22,041 bases of DNA, from positions 1 through 22,041 of the forward strand of contig UQLL01000031.1 of NCBI GenBank assembly GCA_900541835.1. Direction: 5' to 3'. Source of the DNA: an uncultured Porphyromonadaceae bacterium (GTDB lineage Bacteria; Bacteroidota; Bacteroidia; Bacteroidales; Muribaculaceae). This document shows, piece by piece, positions 21,265 to 22,041 of this stretch (position 1 is its first letter; each line of letters starts with the position of its first letter). The translations under genes and the position numbers were made by a program. The notes beneath the pieces are model-generated. The model saw only the letters and a list, made by a program, of their open reading frames with translations, did no database searches and was not told where the DNA came from.

Positions 21265-21753
21265 ATGGAATTTCGTAAAATGCGGCGTTTTCGCCAACAA
21301 CTCACACAATCAGAATGTGATGCCATATTGTCAATCGGGACATCCGGCACACTCGCCCTACTCGGAGATAACGGTTACCCTTATGCCGTTCCGATAAGTT
21401 ATGTTTATGCTGGCGACAAGCTATATTTTCATAGTGCTAAAACAGGTCATAAGGTAGACGCCATAAGACAATATAATAAAGCGTCATTCTGTGTCATTGC
21501 CGCCGACGATATTCATCCGTCCGAGTTTACCACCTATTTCCGAAGCGTCATAGCTTTTGGCAGGATCCAAATCATCGAATCAGATGAAGAGAGAATGTAT
21601 GCAGCCTCTTTATTAGGAACGCGATACAATCCCGGGGATGATGCCGGACTGCATAAAGAGTTAGAAAAAGGTCTGTCTCATATGCTTGTTCTCCGACTTG
21701 ACATTGAACACATGACTGGTAAAGAAGCCATTGAGCTTGTGAGAAAAAAGTGA
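21265..21753 (+). CDS. Pyridoxamine 5'-phosphate oxidase family protein (NimA-like)
   Basis: The 162-residue product is a flavin-binding split-barrel protein of the COG3467/NimA-like group. It starts MRRFRQQLTQSECDAIL (from Met6), then has GTSGTLALLGDNGYPYAVPI (26-45), VYAGDKLYFHSAKTGHKVDA (47-66) and a C-terminal ML-VLRLDIEHMTGKEA segment. Relatives bind FMN or haem; some (Nim proteins) confer nitroimidazole resistance, but most are uncharacterised, so resistance is not claimed. The start could be Met1 or Met6; Met1 lies three bases after the SMR stop. It is AT-rich like its neighbours and co-transcribed with the SMR gene. Confidence 0.85.
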   Translation: MEFRKMRRFRQQLTQSECDAILSIGTSGTLALLGDNGYPYAVPISYVYAGDKLYFHSAKTGHKVDAIRQYNKASFCVIAADDIHPSEFTTYFRSVIAFGRIQIIESDEERMYAASLLGTRYNPGDDAGLHKELEKGLSHMLVLRLDIEHMTGKEAIELVRKK

Positions 21754-21940
21754 CTTATCCGCTTTCAACGGGCAGAAGGAGTTGTCAAGGACGACCTTTG
21801 CGGAATATGATGAAACCGTTTTGGAACATGAGCAGAAGATTATCAATCATGTGAGTCAACTGGCGGTTATAACAGCAAAAGACAGAAATAATGTATGTAA
21901 GTCAGAACTTACTAACGCCGGAGTGCGCCCAAGTGTTATC
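21743..21940 (+). pseudogene. Possible fragment of an unidentified gene
   Basis: After a stop at 21740-21742, a frame overlapping the end of the PNPOx gene stays open to the window end. It encodes LSAFNGQKELSRTTFAEYDE and then TVLEHEQKIINHVSQL, which looks like real helical protein sequence. It has no start codon of its own near the front and later runs through the terminator and rRNA sequence, where it cannot be meaningful. I read it as the end of a decayed gene; the right bound is approximate. The family is not recognised. Confidence 0.3.
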
Positions 21941-21992
21941 CCGGCCCATGCACAATCCGCACATCCCCGCCCGGCGGCAGCCACGAAAAAAA

Positions 21993-22020
21993 AGGAGCCG
22001 GGTCTTTCGACTCGGCTCCT
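21993..22020 (-). terminator. Intrinsic terminator of the rRNA operon (minus strand)
   Basis: The arms 21993-22004 and 22009-22020 pair over 12 bases with one G-U wobble around a TTTC loop. Read on the minus strand, the hairpin is followed directly by a run of T (A tract at 21986-21993), a textbook rho-independent terminator for transcription entering from the right. Confidence 0.88.
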
Positions 22021-22024
22021 CGAA

Positions 22025-22041
22025 GGGGGCGATGACCTACT
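22025..22041 (-). rRNA. rrf: 3' end of 5S rRNA (partial)
   Basis: On the minus strand the last bases read AGTAGGTCATCGCCCCC, which resembles the conserved 3' end of bacterial 5S rRNA (…GAGUAGGUC-x-x-CGCC…), and a perfect intrinsic terminator follows at once. Only 17 bases are visible, so the identity rests on this short match plus the terminator. The exact 3' end is approximate. Confidence 0.65.

Overview
This is a GC-rich chromosomal window from a member of the Bacteroidetes, most likely Bacteroidales. Three things point there: many starts are preceded by the -33 TTTG / -7 TAnnTTTG promoter of that phylum, clear Shine-Dalgarno sites are mostly absent, and several family-typical proteins occur (TIGR02757, a double-parvulin isomerase, a MurA with Asp at the catalytic Cys position, a flavin reductase with short rubredoxin tail). 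The family cannot be fixed from the sequence alone. From about 20.05 kb the DNA becomes clearly AT-rich until the end, where the last 17 bases look like the 3' end of a minus-strand 5S rRNA gene, so an rRNA operon probably lies just outside.

Layout. (1) 1-3537: the tail of a periplasmic-binding-type protein overlaps murA; a convergent family 2 glycosyltransferase follows, then a secreted TraB/GumN protein and a long bidirectional hairpin. (2) 3553-7883, minus strand: a TIGR02757 protein with its own promoter, then guaB followed by a periplasmic parvulin chaperone. (3) 7990-13296, plus strand: a TetR regulator, ketoacyl-ACP synthase III and FabG in close order, then ispD overlapping recG. (4) 13418-17827: a Cys-rich Crp/Fnr regulator, divergent from a LuxR-type regulator carrying a RIC/YtfE-like di-iron hemerythrin domain, then a His-rich COG0523 GTPase and a flavin reductase-rubredoxin fusion. 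A gene-poor 657-base gap in this block holds several promoters and inverted repeats and a possible small RNA. (5) 17980-20039: a small secreted basic protein, a tRNA-dihydrouridine synthase and an exported rhodanese. (6) 20187-22041: an AT-rich accessory stretch with a PH-domain membrane protein, a guanidinium-type SMR exporter, a PNPOx/NimA-like flavoprotein and gene debris, ending at the rRNA operon.

How it fits together. Most of the window is housekeeping: cell wall (murA), purines (guaB), envelope protein folding, fatty acid synthesis, isoprenoids (ispD), DNA repair (recG) and tRNA modification. The most unusual part is region 4. It places two regulators with probable redox, metal or NO sensing features beside metal-handling and electron-transfer proteins. 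I infer, but cannot prove, a local oxygen/nitrosative stress response there. No CRISPR array, tRNA gene or complete insertion sequence was seen.
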